Source: an uncultured Alcaligenaceae bacterium
GTDB taxonomy: Bacteria; Pseudomonadota; Gammaproteobacteria; Burkholderiales; Burkholderiaceae_B
DNA length: 64,000 nt
Direction: 5' to 3'
NCBI GenBank assembly: GCA_937995985.1
Contig: CALKIR010000009.1
Location: 1-64,000 of the forward strand
In this document: in pieces, positions 1 through 8,943 of the stretch
How positions within the stretch are numbered: position 1 is the first letter of the stretch
Layout of the letters: each line of letters starts with the position of its first letter
Program-made: the position numbers and the translations under genes
The notes under the pieces: model-generated
What the model was told of the DNA's origin: nothing
The model's database searches: none
The model's input: the letters and a program-made list of their open reading frames with translations, nothing else

Positions 1-138
1 GCAGCAGGCACATCAATCTGATGATACATTAGGATGGGAATCATAAGCTGCCCAGATAGGGAGGGTCAACAGGAGAAAAGAAGGCGGTCTAGGCAAGACA
101 TGAATGGTGCCAACTCAGATTGGATCAAATGGATATAT

Positions 139-513
139 TGGTGGAGCCGGGGGGAATTGAACCCCCGTCCGCAAGCCCTCCACAGGCAGTTCTACATGTT
201 TAGTCGACCTATTTTTAAATTTAACTGCTAACCATGCCGGCCAACGGGCCAAGTTAACAGCGAGCTACTAAATTTTAAGCGCCGCCCGCGTAGCCCAGGC
301 ATTGCCGAGTCTTTGTTCTATGACGTTGCTATCAGGTTGCCCTGATCTAGCCCAAAGACAAGCTAGTGCAACGGCTTTAAGACTGGTTTTTAAGCAGCTA
401 AAGCGAAACGCTCATCGTTGGCGTTTATATGTGTTCCAGTGGTTTTACGAGCGAACTGGTGCTCGACATGCCCTGCTCTGCTTTGTGACCCACGTCGAAG
501 CCAGATCGGCCCC
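139..513 (-). ncRNA. ssrA: tmRNA (transfer-messenger RNA)
   Basis: Trans-translation RNA that rescues stalled ribosomes and tags the nascent peptide. On the minus strand the 5' end (GGGGCCG, at 513) can pair with the 3' acceptor strand CGGCTCC that precedes ACCA at 139. The T-arm sequence GTTCAATTCCCCC lies just before the acceptor. The tag reading frame is at 422-390 and encodes ANDERFALAA followed by TAA, a betaproteobacterial form of the tag. The roughly 375-nt length is normal. The gene is oriented like gph, ubiG and ompA but has its own promoter. The short open frames across this region are artefacts of the RNA gene. Confidence 0.97.
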
Positions 514-561
514 GCCTTGATCATCGAGCAAATAATAGTCTAGATGACAATTAGATCTATC

Positions 562-590
562 AGTCTAGTAAGAAGCAGACTTAATGTCAA
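562..590 (-). promoter_or_regulatory. Sigma70-type promoter of tmRNA
   Basis: On the minus strand a perfect -35 TTGACA (590-585) is followed after 17 bp by TAGACT (567-562). This puts the start about 40 nt before the mature 5' end of the tmRNA, leaving a leader that RNase P would remove. It is the only good promoter in the gap between gph and the tmRNA. Confidence 0.7.
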
Positions 591-601
591 GCTTAAATGA
601 G

Positions 602-1285
602 CTAGGAGGTTTGGGTATTCAGCTGGTGGCGCCAGTTTTGAATGATGGGGAATAGCTCACTTGGGTGGTATGCAATGGCATCAGCCCCCCAGGTGTGAAT
701 TTGATCATCAGCTTGACAGTATCCATAAGCCGCAACAACGGAGGCCATATTCGCAGTTTGGGCGGCGATAATATCGCGCTCATCATCTCCGATATAAATG
801 CAGTGTGCACAGTCTATGGAGAATAATTTGGCAGCACGAAATAAAGCAGCCGGGTGAGGTTTAAGATAGGGTGTGGAGTCTCCGCCGACCAGTACAGCGC
901 AATTTTGGCTAATACCGAGGTGTTCCATGATAGGGCGCGTTAGGTATTCGGCTTTATTTGTAACGATGCCCCAGGGGATTTGGTGGGCGGTTAGCTGTTC
1001 TAATAAGGGGCCCATGCCATCAAATAAAACAGTGTCAACGTCTAGGTTTTGCTCATAGTGACGCAAAAACTGATCCCGTATGTGCTCATAGTTTGGATCA
1101 TCTGTTTTGATGCCCAGAGTAGCCCAGATGAGTCCGCGTGCGCCCATTGACGCGTAGGGGCGCAGATAGTCCACGCTAAGTGGCTCTAGTCCGCGTTCGA
1201 TACGCAAAGTGTTGGCGCTATTGGCCAGATCAGGGGCGGAGTCTGCGATGGTGCCATCAAAATCAAATAACACTAAGTTTTTCAT
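602..1285 (-). CDS. gph: Phosphoglycolate phosphatase (HAD superfamily)
   Basis: Hydrolyses 2-phosphoglycolate, formed for example during repair of oxidised DNA ends, to glycolate and phosphate in the cytoplasm. The 227-residue protein begins with the HAD motif I FDFDGT (residues 8-13), with the nucleophile and acid/base aspartates in place. Motif II is GIVTNK near residue 107, and motif III/IV includes a lysine in LKPHP and the acidic pair in YIGDDERD. The length fits Gph of proteobacteria. It lies 12 nt downstream of ubiG in the same direction, and ubiG-gph is a common pair in beta- and gammaproteobacteria, so co-transcription is likely. Other HAD sugar phosphatases cannot be fully excluded, but context favours Gph. 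Confidence 0.9.
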   Translation of the reverse strand: MKNLVLFDFDGTIADSAPDLANSANTLRIERGLEPLSVDYLRPYASMGARGLIWATLGIKTDDPNYEHIRDQFLRHYEQNLDVDTVLFDGMGPLLEQLTAHQIPWGIVTNKAEYLTRPIMEHLGISQNCAVLVGGDSTPYLKPHPAALFRAAKLFSIDCAHCIYIGDDERDIIAAQTANMASVVAAYGYCQADDQIHTWGADAIAYHPSELFPIIQNWRHQLNTQTS

Positions 1286-1297
1286 ATTACGGTCATT

Positions 1298-2032
1298 TTA
1301 TGCTGGGTTTTTAGTGGTTGCCATTAAATAATTTACGGAGCTGTCATGGGAGAGGGAATAAGTTTTATTGAGAGGGTGATAAGACAGGCCGTTAATTTGT
1401 TGTACTTTTAGATTGGCGTGACGTGCTGCCCGTGCTAGTTCGCTAGGCTTAATAAAAGACTCATATCGGTGTGTGCCGCGCGGCAAGAGATTGAGTACAT
1501 ATTCAGCCCCAATAATTGCAAATAAAAAGCTTTTTGGGTTTCGATTAAGAGTAGAAAAGAAAACCCACCCCCCAGGTTTGACGAGTTGGGCGCAGGCGTG
1601 CACCACTGAGGCAGGGTTGGGAACATGTTCGAGCATTTCCATGCAGGTGATGATATCGAATTGTTCGGGGTGTTGAGCGGCAAACTCTTCTGCGCTGCTG
1701 TGGTGATATGCTACAGAAACACCACTTTCTAAGCTGTGTAGACGCGCAATTTTTAAAGAGCGCACAGCGAGATCGATGCCTGTGACATGAGCTCCTTGTT
1801 GAGCCATGCTCTCAGATAAGATGCCGCCTCCGCAGCCGACATCTAGGACTTTTTTTCCTTGTAGACTCCCTGCGTGTTCCAAAATCCAGTTTAGACGTAG
1901 GGGGTTAATTTCATGTAGAGGTTTGAACTCACTGTCGGGATCCCACCAGCGCGTGGCAAGGGCGCTAAATTTTTCAATCTCTGCAGGATCGACATTGATG
2001 CGGGTAGTATTTTGACTGCTATTAGTTGTCAT
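1298..2032 (-). CDS. ubiG: Ubiquinone biosynthesis O-methyltransferase
   Basis: SAM-dependent methyltransferase carrying out both O-methylations of the ubiquinone ring (UbiG/Coq3 family). The SAM-binding motif I VLDVGCGGGILSE and motif post-I (GIDLA) are clear in the first third. ITCMEMLEHVPNP is the characteristic UbiG segment, and the C-terminal part with FFSTLNRNPKS and the LPRGTH motif matches the family. I prefer the ATG at 2032 (protein starting MTTNSS) to an in-frame ATG at 2053, because AAAGAG sits just before it; this gives about 244 residues. It lies between ompA and gph on the same strand and is separated from ompA by a terminator hairpin. Confidence 0.95.
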   Translation of the reverse strand: MTTNSSQNTTRINVDPAEIEKFSALATRWWDPDSEFKPLHEINPLRLNWILEHAGSLQGKKVLDVGCGGGILSESMAQQGAHVTGIDLAVRSLKIARLHSLESGVSVAYHHSSAEEFAAQHPEQFDIITCMEMLEHVPNPASVVHACAQLVKPGGWVFFSTLNRNPKSFLFAIIGAEYVLNLLPRGTHRYESFIKPSELARAARHANLKVQQINGLSYHPLNKTYSLSHDSSVNYLMATTKNPA

Positions 2033-2057
2033 GGCACACTCTTTGTCTTGCAAATAG

Positions 2058-2084
2058 AAAAGGCCCCACTTGTGTGGAGCCTTT
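2058..2084 (-). terminator. Terminator of ompA
   Basis: Hairpin with arms AAAGGCTCCACA and TGGGGCCTTT around a CAAG loop. On the minus strand it is followed by TTTTCTATTT. It lies between the ompA stop and ubiG. Confidence 0.75.
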
Positions 2085-2122
2085 ATTGTAGCGTTTTATG
2101 CGTAGGTTCGTGTGCGGTGCGA

Positions 2123-2719
2123 TTATTCTTCGCGAATACCTACAATTTCGATCTCTACACGACGGTTAAGTGCACGGCCTTCGCGAGTCGCATTGGATGC
2201 GATTGGGTCAGCCATACCCTTGCCCTCGGTGTAGATCAAATTGGCAGGTACGCCTCGTTCTACGAGATAGTTTTTAACTGACTGGGCACGACGCTCAGAA
2301 AGTTTCAGGTTATAAGCCGCAGGACCAGTAGAGTCGGTATAACCGGTGGCGATAATAGCCTCAAGGTCCATAGAACGTACTTCGTCGGCTACCTGATCAA
2401 GAACCTGCTTGCCTTCGGGCTTGAGGTTTGCTTTATCAAAGTCAAAGAAAGTGTCAGCGTTGAGTACGACCTTGGTCGCTACAGGCTCGACTACTGCAAC
2501 TTCTTCAACTACTTCGACTGGTACACCATCACAACCGGGAATACCGGTAGCAGGTGTCCAGAATGGGGTGCGCCAGCACAGTTCACCCGTGCCGTTGCGC
2601 CAAACTTCCCCGAATGGGTTTTGCCAGTTGTTCACTTCGCCAGTCTGAGCGGACACAGCACCAGAGGCTGTGGCTGCCGCGAAGGCGAGTGCAAGTGCGA
2701 TTTTGGAGGGTTTATTCAT
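2123..2719 (-). CDS. ompA: OmpA-family outer membrane/peptidoglycan-binding protein (short form)
   Basis: Envelope protein linking the outer membrane to peptidoglycan. Residues 1-24 form a signal peptide ending in AVSA before QTGEV. Residues 28-66 hold a conserved linker with two cysteines (ELCWR and IPGCDG) instead of the eight-strand barrel of enteric OmpA. Residues 85-198 are a complete OmpA C-terminal domain, with FFDFDKANLKPEG, the TGYTDSTGP peptidoglycan-binding loop and LSERRAQSVKNYL followed by NRRVEIEI. This barrel-less architecture of about 200 residues is known from Bordetella OmpA. The start has a strong GAGGAG ribosome site 6 nt upstream. The gene is monocistronic: its own promoter lies upstream and a terminator follows. 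Confidence 0.95.
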   Translation of the reverse strand: MNKPSKIALALAFAAATASGAVSAQTGEVNNWQNPFGEVWRNGTGELCWRTPFWTPATGIPGCDGVPVEVVEEVAVVEPVATKVVLNADTFFDFDKANLKPEGKQVLDQVADEVRSMDLEAIIATGYTDSTGPAAYNLKLSERRAQSVKNYLVERGVPANLIYTEGKGMADPIASNATREGRALNRRVEIEIVGIREE

Positions 2720-2791
2720 GTTTCTCCTCGTTGAGCTGATGCTGTTAAGTGACCGCAGCGAACCCCCGCCGCATATAAAAATAACGGAACC

Positions 2792-2819
2792 AGTATAGCA
2801 ACGCTATTGAACGGGTCAA
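2792..2819 (-). promoter_or_regulatory. Promoter of ompA
   Basis: On the minus strand TTGACC (2819-2814), a 16-bp spacer and TATACT (2797-2792), about 75 nt before the ompA start. A GC-rich run (CGGCGGGGG) lies in the 5' leader. This is a near-consensus sigma70 promoter, as expected for a highly expressed porin-like gene. Confidence 0.75.
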
Positions 2820-3208
2820 AGAATTGCGCTGGGTTTCTTGTGTGTTAGCTGAAATGTTAAGACATTTCGTGGAGATTAGCTAAGCTCAAAGCCCATATCT
2901 GGCCTATAACTCAGCATAAAACCACTGAAAACGCCCGAAATGTTGGGTTTAGGCAACAGCTTGAGGGGGGCTCGTACTTTTGCCAAGGATGCATCAAACT
3001 CAGTTGTTTTTTCTTAGGATAATAAAGAGAGGCGATTCATTCATGTGGAAATACGTCTTTTTACTGAAAGTGATAGAATTTCCTAGGTATGGCTTTTTTG
3101 GCCATATAAAACAGATTATGGGGCCCTGAGGTCAGGCGGTGTGTGTTGTCTGGTTTTGATGTGGCCTACGCTCTATTTTTCTAACTTCTAACCGTCTAAA
3201 GATTATCT
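2820..3208. promoter_or_regulatory. ompA-gyrA divergent intergenic region
   Basis: No gene is visible in this 390-bp stretch. It must contain the gyrA promoter. The best candidate is an extended -10 TGATAGAAT at 3071-3079 without a convincing -35. An AT-rich TATAAA lies at 3105-3110, just after an inverted repeat ATGGC/GCCAT around 3089-3105. None of these is decisive. Confidence 0.35.
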
Positions 3209-5821
3209 ATGGATTCCTTTGCAAAGGAGACTCTTCCAATTTCGTTGGAAGAGGAGATGCGCCGCAGCTATCTTGATTATGCAATGAGCGTGATCGTTGG
3301 GCGAGCTTTGCCTGATGTGCGTGATGGCCTTAAGCCCGTTCATCGGCGTGTGCTCTATGCGATGCACGAGCTCAATAATGATTGGAACCGTCCCTATAAA
3401 AAGTCTGCTCGTATTGTGGGGGACGTAATCGGTAAGTACCATCCTCATGGGGATGTTGCCGTTTATGACACTATAGTACGTCTGGCCCAAGACTTTTCTA
3501 TGCGCTACATGTTGGTTGATGGGCAGGGTAACTTTGGTTCTATCGATGGCGATAGCGCCGCTGCCATGCGCTATACGGAAATCCGCTTGGCCAAAATCGC
3601 TCATGAATTGCTTGCCGACATTGATCAGGAAACCGTTGATTTTGCTCCTAACTATGATGGCAGCGAGCTTGAGCCCACCATATTGCCCACGCGGTTACCT
3701 AATTTATTGGTGAATGGCAGCTCTGGGATTGCGGTGGGTATGGCTACCAATATTCCTCCCCATAATTTGGCCGAAGTCGTGGATGGTTGTTTGTTCTGCT
3801 TAGAGAATCCCGACTGTACGGTAGATGATTTATTTGATTACATTCCGGCTCCGGACTTTCCTACTGGGGGCACTATTTACGGGATGGCAGGGGTGCGAGA
3901 GGGGTATCGCACAGGGCGTGGCCGAGTGGTGATGCGTGCGAATGCGCACTTTGAGACGATGGATAATGGGCGCGAGGCCATTGTGATTGATGCCTTGCCC
4001 TATCAGGTCAATAAGAAATCCCTGCAAGAGCGCATTGCTGATCTCGTCCAAGAGAAAAAAATAGAGGGGATTGCGGACATCCGTGATGAATCGGACAAAG
4101 ACGGAATGCGCTTGGTTATCGAGCTGCGGCGAGGTGAGGTGCCCGAGGTTATCTTGAATAATCTCTATAAAAACACCCAGCTTCAAGAAACTTTTGGCAT
4201 GAATTTAGTCGCTTTGGTTGATGGTCAGCCTAAGCTTCTGAATCTCAAGCAGTTAGTAGAATATTTTCTTTTTCATCGCCGCGAGGTGGTCACGCGCCGT
4301 ACAGTGTTTCAGTTGCGTCGTGCTCGTGATCGTGGGCATGTGCTCGAGGGGCTGGCGGTTGCTTTAGCTAATATCGATGAGTTTATTCGTATTATTCGAG
4401 CCGCGCCTACTCCGCCTGAAGCGCGTCAAGAGTTAATGGCGCGTAGCTGGGATGCGCAATTAGTGCGTACTATGATTCAGCGGGCGGATGAGGGGCAAGT
4501 GCCAGGTGGGCATTTGGCTTATCGTCCCGAAGATCTGGATGAGCAGTATGGCATCCAGGAGGACGGCTCCTATCGATTAAGTCCGATTCAGGCTCAAGAG
4601 ATCCTTAACATGCGTTTGCAACGCTTAACGGGTCTGGAGCAGGATAAGATCGTGAACGAGTATCGTGAGGTGATGGAGCTGATTGCTGACTTGCTGGACA
4701 TCTTAGCGCGTCCTGAGCGGGTGACAGAGATTATTGCTACTGAGCTTAAGGCGATCAAACAAGAATACGCTGATAAGAACAATGATGAGCGCCGTTCTAT
4801 TATTGAGCACAACGCAACAGAATTAGACACCGAAGATTTAATTACCCCTATGGATATGGTGGTGACCTTATCCCATGCAGGGTATGTCAAGAGTCAGCCA
4901 TTGTCAGAGTATCGAGCACAGCGTCGTGGGGGACGAGGTAAAGTGGCAACGACTACTCGTGAGGATGACTGGGTCGATCAGCTTTTTGTTGCCAATACTC
5001 ATGATCATTTATTGTGCTTCTCAGATCGAGGACGAGTGTATTGGCTTAAAGTCTGGGAGGTGCCTCAAGGGTCAAGAAACTCTCGAGGGCGTCCTATCGT
5101 GAATATGTTCCCCCTAGAGCCTGAGGAAAAAATCACAGCGGTTCTGGCCATCAAAGAGTTTACTGATGATCAGTATATTTTTATGGCCACGGCTCAAGGG
5201 ACAGTAAAGAAAACAGCTCTTTCTGCCTTTGCGAACCCTCGCAAGGCTGGAATTATTGCCGTAGGTTTAACCGAGAATGACTATCTAATTGGCGCTCAAT
5301 TAACCTCTGGTGATGATGATGTATTGCTCTTTTCAGATGATGGCAAGGCTGTTCGCTTCTCTGAGCAGGATGTGCGTCCTATGGGGCGTACGGCTCGGGG
5401 AGTACGTGGGATGAATCTGGAGGATGGGCAACAAGTCATCGGGATGGTCGTGGCCACAGATGATGCCCTGAGCGTGCTGACAGCAACTGAAAATGGCTAT
5501 GGCAAGCGCACTCCATTATCTGAATACCCCCGTTACAACCGAGGCACCAAAGGGGTCATTGCGATTCAGTGTTCTGAGCGCAATGGGCCTTTAGTCGGGG
5601 CGGTCTTGGTCGATGAGGCCGATGAAATTATGTTGATCACTAATACTGGTGTGCTGGTCAGAACTCGGGTCGAAGAAATTCGTGCCATGGGCCGAGCCAC
5701 CCAAGGGGTAACCTTAATTAATGTTGAGGAAGGGGGGCGTCTGTCAGGGGTCTATCGTGTTCATGAGCAAGATGTTGATGATGAGGCTCCGGAACAGAAC
5801 GATGATAGAGAAAATCACTAA
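3209..5821 (+). CDS. gyrA: DNA gyrase subunit A
   Basis: Breakage-reunion subunit of DNA gyrase, which introduces negative supercoils with GyrB (not in this window). The 870-residue length is normal. The N-terminal winged-helix/tower region includes RALPDVRDGLKPVHRR and the catalytic tyrosine in AAAMRYTE. The C-terminal part carries the beta-pinwheel repeats and the GyrA box QRRGGRGK (near residue 573), which distinguishes gyrase from topoisomerase IV. The quinolone-resistance region reads HPHGDVAVYDT, so residue 83 is valine and Asp87 is kept. The acidic tail is usual. parE and parC lie elsewhere in the window, so both type II enzymes are represented. Confidence 0.98.
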   Translation: MDSFAKETLPISLEEEMRRSYLDYAMSVIVGRALPDVRDGLKPVHRRVLYAMHELNNDWNRPYKKSARIVGDVIGKYHPHGDVAVYDTIVRLAQDFSMRYMLVDGQGNFGSIDGDSAAAMRYTEIRLAKIAHELLADIDQETVDFAPNYDGSELEPTILPTRLPNLLVNGSSGIAVGMATNIPPHNLAEVVDGCLFCLENPDCTVDDLFDYIPAPDFPTGGTIYGMAGVREGYRTGRGRVVMRANAHFETMDNGREAIVIDALPYQVNKKSLQERIADLVQEKKIEGIADIRDESDKDGMRLVIELRRGEVPEVILNNLYKNTQLQETFGMNLVALVDGQPKLLNLKQLVEYFLFHRREVVTRRTVFQLRRARDRGHVLEGLAVALANIDEFIRIIRAAPTPPEARQELMARSWDAQLVRTMIQRADEGQVPGGHLAYRPEDLDEQYGIQEDGSYRLSPIQAQEILNMRLQRLTGLEQDKIVNEYREVMELIADLLDILARPERVTEIIATELKAIKQEYADKNNDERRSIIEHNATELDTEDLITPMDMVVTLSHAGYVKSQPLSEYRAQRRGGRGKVATTTREDDWVDQLFVANTHDHLLCFSDRGRVYWLKVWEVPQGSRNSRGRPIVNMFPLEPEEKITAVLAIKEFTDDQYIFMATAQGTVKKTALSAFANPRKAGIIAVGLTENDYLIGAQLTSGDDDVLLFSDDGKAVRFSEQDVRPMGRTARGVRGMNLEDGQQVIGMVVATDDALSVLTATENGYGKRTPLSEYPRYNRGTKGVIAIQCSERNGPLVGAVLVDEADEIMLITNTGVLVRTRVEEIRAMGRATQGVTLINVEEGGRLSGVYRVHEQDVDDEAPEQNDDRENH

Positions 5822-5848
5822 GTACCATTATTTTTATTAAGAATTATT

Positions 5849-6958
5849 ATGCGACCTTGGAATTTTTCAGCAGGGCCAGCGGTACTGCCTTTTGAGGTAT
5901 TGCAACAGGTAAGTGCCGAGCTTACTGACTGGCATGGGAGTGGGATGTCAGTCATGGAAATGAGCCATCGTGGGCCTCAGTTTAAGCAAATCATCACAGA
6001 GGCTGAGCAAGATCTCCGTCAGCTGCTGTCTATACCAGATGACTTTGCTGTATTGTTTACTCAAGGGGGAGCGCAGGCTCAAAATGCCCTAGTTCCTTTA
6101 AACCTATTGGGACGCAGTGCAGATAACACAGCAGATTATGTAGTGTCTGGGCGGTGGTCTCAAAAGTCTTTTGAAGAAGCGCAACGCTTTGGGGCTGTGC
6201 GATTGGCTGCGAGCTCCAATCAGCCCCGCTCATTTAATAATCGAGAATATGCGCCTTATACTTGGTTTCCTGAGCCCGAGCTTTGGGATCTTAATGATAA
6301 GGCGGCGTATATTCATGTATGCAGCAATGAAACGGTAGGGGGGGTAGAGTTTAGCAATTGGCCCAAAGTGGATGTGCCAATAGTGGTAGACGCCTCTTCA
6401 GATATTTTATCGCAGCCTATTGATTTTGAGCGGGTGGCGGTGGTTTATGCGGGGGCACAAAAAAATATTGGTCCTGCTGGCCTAACACTCGTTATAGTGC
6501 GCAAGGATTTATTGGGTCATGCGTTGCCTGAATGTCCATCGGCATTGAATTACACGCTCTTAGAAGAGCAAGGGTCGATGGTCAATACGCCGCCAACCTT
6601 TGCAATTTATGTTGCAGGACTGGTGTTTAAGTGGCTCAAGAGTCAGGGGGGGCTTGCCGAGATTGAGCGTCGCAACCAAGAAAAAGCACAGCTTCTTTAT
6701 GAGGCTATTGATAATTCCGATTTGTATATCAATTCGGTTGAGCCAAGTGTGCGTTCACGCATGAATGTTCCTTTTCAGTTGCGCGCGCCCCAATTAGATG
6801 AGCTGTTTTTAGAAAAGGCTGCAGAAGCAGGATTACTGCAGCTTAAGGGGCATAAATCGGTGGGCGGAATGCGTGCCTCCATTTACAACGCAATGCCTCT
6901 TGAGGGGGTACAAGCGTTGGTCCAATTCATGCATAACTTTGAAAAAGAACATGGGTAA
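5849..6958 (+). CDS. serC: Phosphoserine aminotransferase
   Basis: PLP enzyme converting 3-phosphohydroxypyruvate to phosphoserine (serine synthesis); it also acts in pyridoxal phosphate synthesis. The 369-residue protein opens with WNFSAGPAVLP and has FTQGGAQAQN. The PLP lysine lies in YAGAQKNIGPAG, with VVDASSDILS upstream and NTPPTFAIYV after it, all diagnostic of SerC. It is 27 nt after gyrA with little ribosome-site sequence, and its last 8 bp overlap the start of pheA. It heads a serC-pheA-tyrA-aroA-cmk-rpsA cluster conserved in betaproteobacteria. Confidence 0.98.
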   Translation: MRPWNFSAGPAVLPFEVLQQVSAELTDWHGSGMSVMEMSHRGPQFKQIITEAEQDLRQLLSIPDDFAVLFTQGGAQAQNALVPLNLLGRSADNTADYVVSGRWSQKSFEEAQRFGAVRLAASSNQPRSFNNREYAPYTWFPEPELWDLNDKAAYIHVCSNETVGGVEFSNWPKVDVPIVVDASSDILSQPIDFERVAVVYAGAQKNIGPAGLTLVIVRKDLLGHALPECPSALNYTLLEEQGSMVNTPPTFAIYVAGLVFKWLKSQGGLAEIERRNQEKAQLLYEAIDNSDLYINSVEPSVRSRMNVPFQLRAPQLDELFLEKAAEAGLLQLKGHKSVGGMRASIYNAMPLEGVQALVQFMHNFEKEHG

Positions 6959-8042
6959 TAAGCTTTCTGAACGTCTACAGCCCTGGCGTGACAAAATCGA
7001 TGCTATTGATAGGCAGATCCTAGAGCTATTAAATGAGCGCGCCCAAGCAGCCATGGAAATAGGACGCATCAAGCAGGCAGTGTCTATTGAAGAGCCGATT
7101 TTACGACCTGAGCGCGAAGCCCAGGTCATTGCACGCTTGATCGAGTTAAATCAAGGGCCGGTTCACGATGATTCCGTTTCTTCAATATGGGGTGAGGTTA
7201 TTTCCGCCTGTCGTGGCTTAGAGTCTGTGCCTCGTGTGGCCTATATCGGTCCTAAGGGGACTTTTTCTGAGCAGGCTGCTTTAGAGCATTTTGGGCATTT
7301 TATAGAAAAGTGCAGTTGCCCTTCCTTTGACGAGGTCTTTCGTATGGTAGAGGCAGGGCAGGCTGATTATGGGATTGTGCCGGTAGAAAACTCCACTGAA
7401 GGAGCAGTGAATCGAACTTTGGATTTGCTGTTAAATACTTCGCTCAAGGTAATAGGGGAGCGTTCTATCCGCATTCAGCATAATTTGTTGAACCAAAGTG
7501 GTGAGGCTGCAGATATTAAGCGCATCATGGCGCATCCTCAAGCCCTGGCTCAGTGTCAGCAGTGGCTGAATAGAAACTTTCCCAATGTGCCGCGTGCCGC
7601 CGCAGCAAGCAATGCTGAGGCAGCGCGTTTGGCGGCACAAGAGCCGGGCATTGCTGCTATTGCGGGTATGCAGGCCGCGGAGGGGTGGGGGCTGCACGTG
7701 GTGCAGCAGGGCATTCAAGATGACCCTCAAAACAGAACGCGCTTTTTGGCGCTTGGGGCGCAGGCAAATGCACCTTCAGGAAACGATAAAAGCAGTTTTA
7801 TTTTGGCTGTGCCCAATCGGGCTGGTGCCGTCTATGAAATGTTAGCGCCCTTGGCTAAACATGGGGTGTCCATGACCCGTTTTGAGTCTCGTCCTGCTCG
7901 AACCGGGGAGTGGGAGTATTATTTTTATGTTGATGTACTGGGCCACTATCAAGATGATGCCGTTCAGGCTGCGTGTGCAGAGCTGAAAAAAGATGTGGCA
8001 TTTTTTAAGTTTCTTGGCTCTTATCCTCGGCAGTCCACATAA
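6951..8042 (+). CDS. pheA: Bifunctional chorismate mutase/prephenate dehydratase (P-protein)
   Basis: Makes phenylpyruvate from chorismate in phenylalanine synthesis. Residues ~5-90 are an AroQ-type chorismate mutase (WRDKIDAIDRQILELLNERA, with the Lys/Arg residues that bind chorismate). Residues ~100-275 are the prephenate dehydratase domain, starting YIGPKGTFSEQAA and including the catalytic NSTEGAVNRTLDLL. The C-terminus is an ACT regulatory domain (GAVYEMLAPLAKHGVSMTRFESRPAR) that binds phenylalanine. The open frame extends further upstream, but ATG 6951 gives the normal 363 residues and an 8-bp overlap with serC that suggests translational coupling. Confidence 0.97.
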   Translation: MGNKLSERLQPWRDKIDAIDRQILELLNERAQAAMEIGRIKQAVSIEEPILRPEREAQVIARLIELNQGPVHDDSVSSIWGEVISACRGLESVPRVAYIGPKGTFSEQAALEHFGHFIEKCSCPSFDEVFRMVEAGQADYGIVPVENSTEGAVNRTLDLLLNTSLKVIGERSIRIQHNLLNQSGEAADIKRIMAHPQALAQCQQWLNRNFPNVPRAAAASNAEAARLAAQEPGIAAIAGMQAAEGWGLHVVQQGIQDDPQNRTRFLALGAQANAPSGNDKSSFILAVPNRAGAVYEMLAPLAKHGVSMTRFESRPARTGEWEYYFYVDVLGHYQDDAVQAACAELKKDVAFFKFLGSYPRQST

Positions 8043-8049
8043 TTCAGCT

Positions 8050-8943
8050 ATGAAGCCTTCTGCATCATTTTTTATTCCTACATTGGCCCTTATTGGTCCT
8101 GGCCTAATTGGGGGCTCATTAACCGCAGCGCTTAAGTCTGCAGGGGTGGTTGGACGGGTTCTGGGTGTGGGGCGCGATACCGCCTCGGTGCACAAAGCTC
8201 AAGAGTTAGGGCTTATTGATGCGCCTGCAACCTTACCCGAAGCTGTAGCGCATGCTGATGTCGTCGTGTTGGCCACTCCAGTACGCACTATTGGTATGCT
8301 CCTAAAAGAGATGCGCCCTTATTTAAAAGCGCATACAGTTATTACCGATGTGGGCAGTACCAAGGCAGATGTAGTGGCCATGGGGCAGCAGTATTTGCAA
8401 GATCATTTTGAGCGTTTTGTGGCAGGACATCCAATTGCAGGCGCAGAAACTACTGGACCTGAAGCAGCGCGGGCTGATTTATATCAAGAACGCAATGTTG
8501 TGCTCACCCCTACTGCGCATACTTGCCCCCAAGCGCAGCGTCTTGTGACCCAGATGTGGATGCATTGTGGGGCGCGGGTGTTGTTGATGGACCCTGCTGA
8601 GCATGATGAGGTATTGGCCTCAGTGAGCCATGTTCCTCATTTTCTTTCATCAGTATTTATGTGGCAGGTGGCGAGTGCTGAGAATGCAGATTTACGATTA
8701 AGCCTGGCTGGCAGTGGTTTTAGAGATTTTACCCGTATTGCTGCTGGATCCGCTGAGGTTTGGCGCGATATTTTCTTAAGTAACAAACAAGCCGTGTTGC
8801 GTGAGCTAAAAGAGGTACGTGAAGCATTTGCACGTGCCGAGCAAGCACTGTTAGAGAGCAATGAGGAATCGTTATACGATTTTCTAGAGCGCGCGGCCTT
8901 GGCGCGTCGTTTGTGGGCCAGTCGGAGTGGTTATCATGAATAA
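8050..8943 (+). CDS. tyrA: Prephenate dehydrogenase
   Basis: NAD(P)-dependent oxidative decarboxylation of prephenate (or arogenate) towards tyrosine. Near residue 11 is the Rossmann motif LIGPGLIGGSL. TDVGSTKADVV and the catalytic-histidine segment GHPIAGAETTGP follow, and the C-terminal helical domain has VSHVPHFLSS and GSGFRDFTRIA. The 297-residue form starting at ATG 8050 begins just before the Rossmann fold and 7 nt after pheA; a longer in-frame start inside pheA is less likely. The stop overlaps aroA by 8 bp, so the three enzymes are likely translationally coupled. Confidence 0.96.
   Translation: MKPSASFFIPTLALIGPGLIGGSLTAALKSAGVVGRVLGVGRDTASVHKAQELGLIDAPATLPEAVAHADVVVLATPVRTIGMLLKEMRPYLKAHTVITDVGSTKADVVAMGQQYLQDHFERFVAGHPIAGAETTGPEAARADLYQERNVVLTPTAHTCPQAQRLVTQMWMHCGARVLLMDPAEHDEVLASVSHVPHFLSSVFMWQVASAENADLRLSLAGSGFRDFTRIAAGSAEVWRDIFLSNKQAVLRELKEVREAFARAEQALLESNEESLYDFLERAALARRLWASRSGYHE

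Noticed and set aside
302..520. 72-residue open frame on the plus strand (and another at 34-231)
   Set aside because: Both lie on or across the tmRNA gene, whose tag frame and acceptor stem are clear on the opposite strand.
6873..6950. Longer N-terminus for pheA
   Set aside because: It reads through the 3' end of serC and adds residues not found in P-proteins; ATG 6951 fits the family start.
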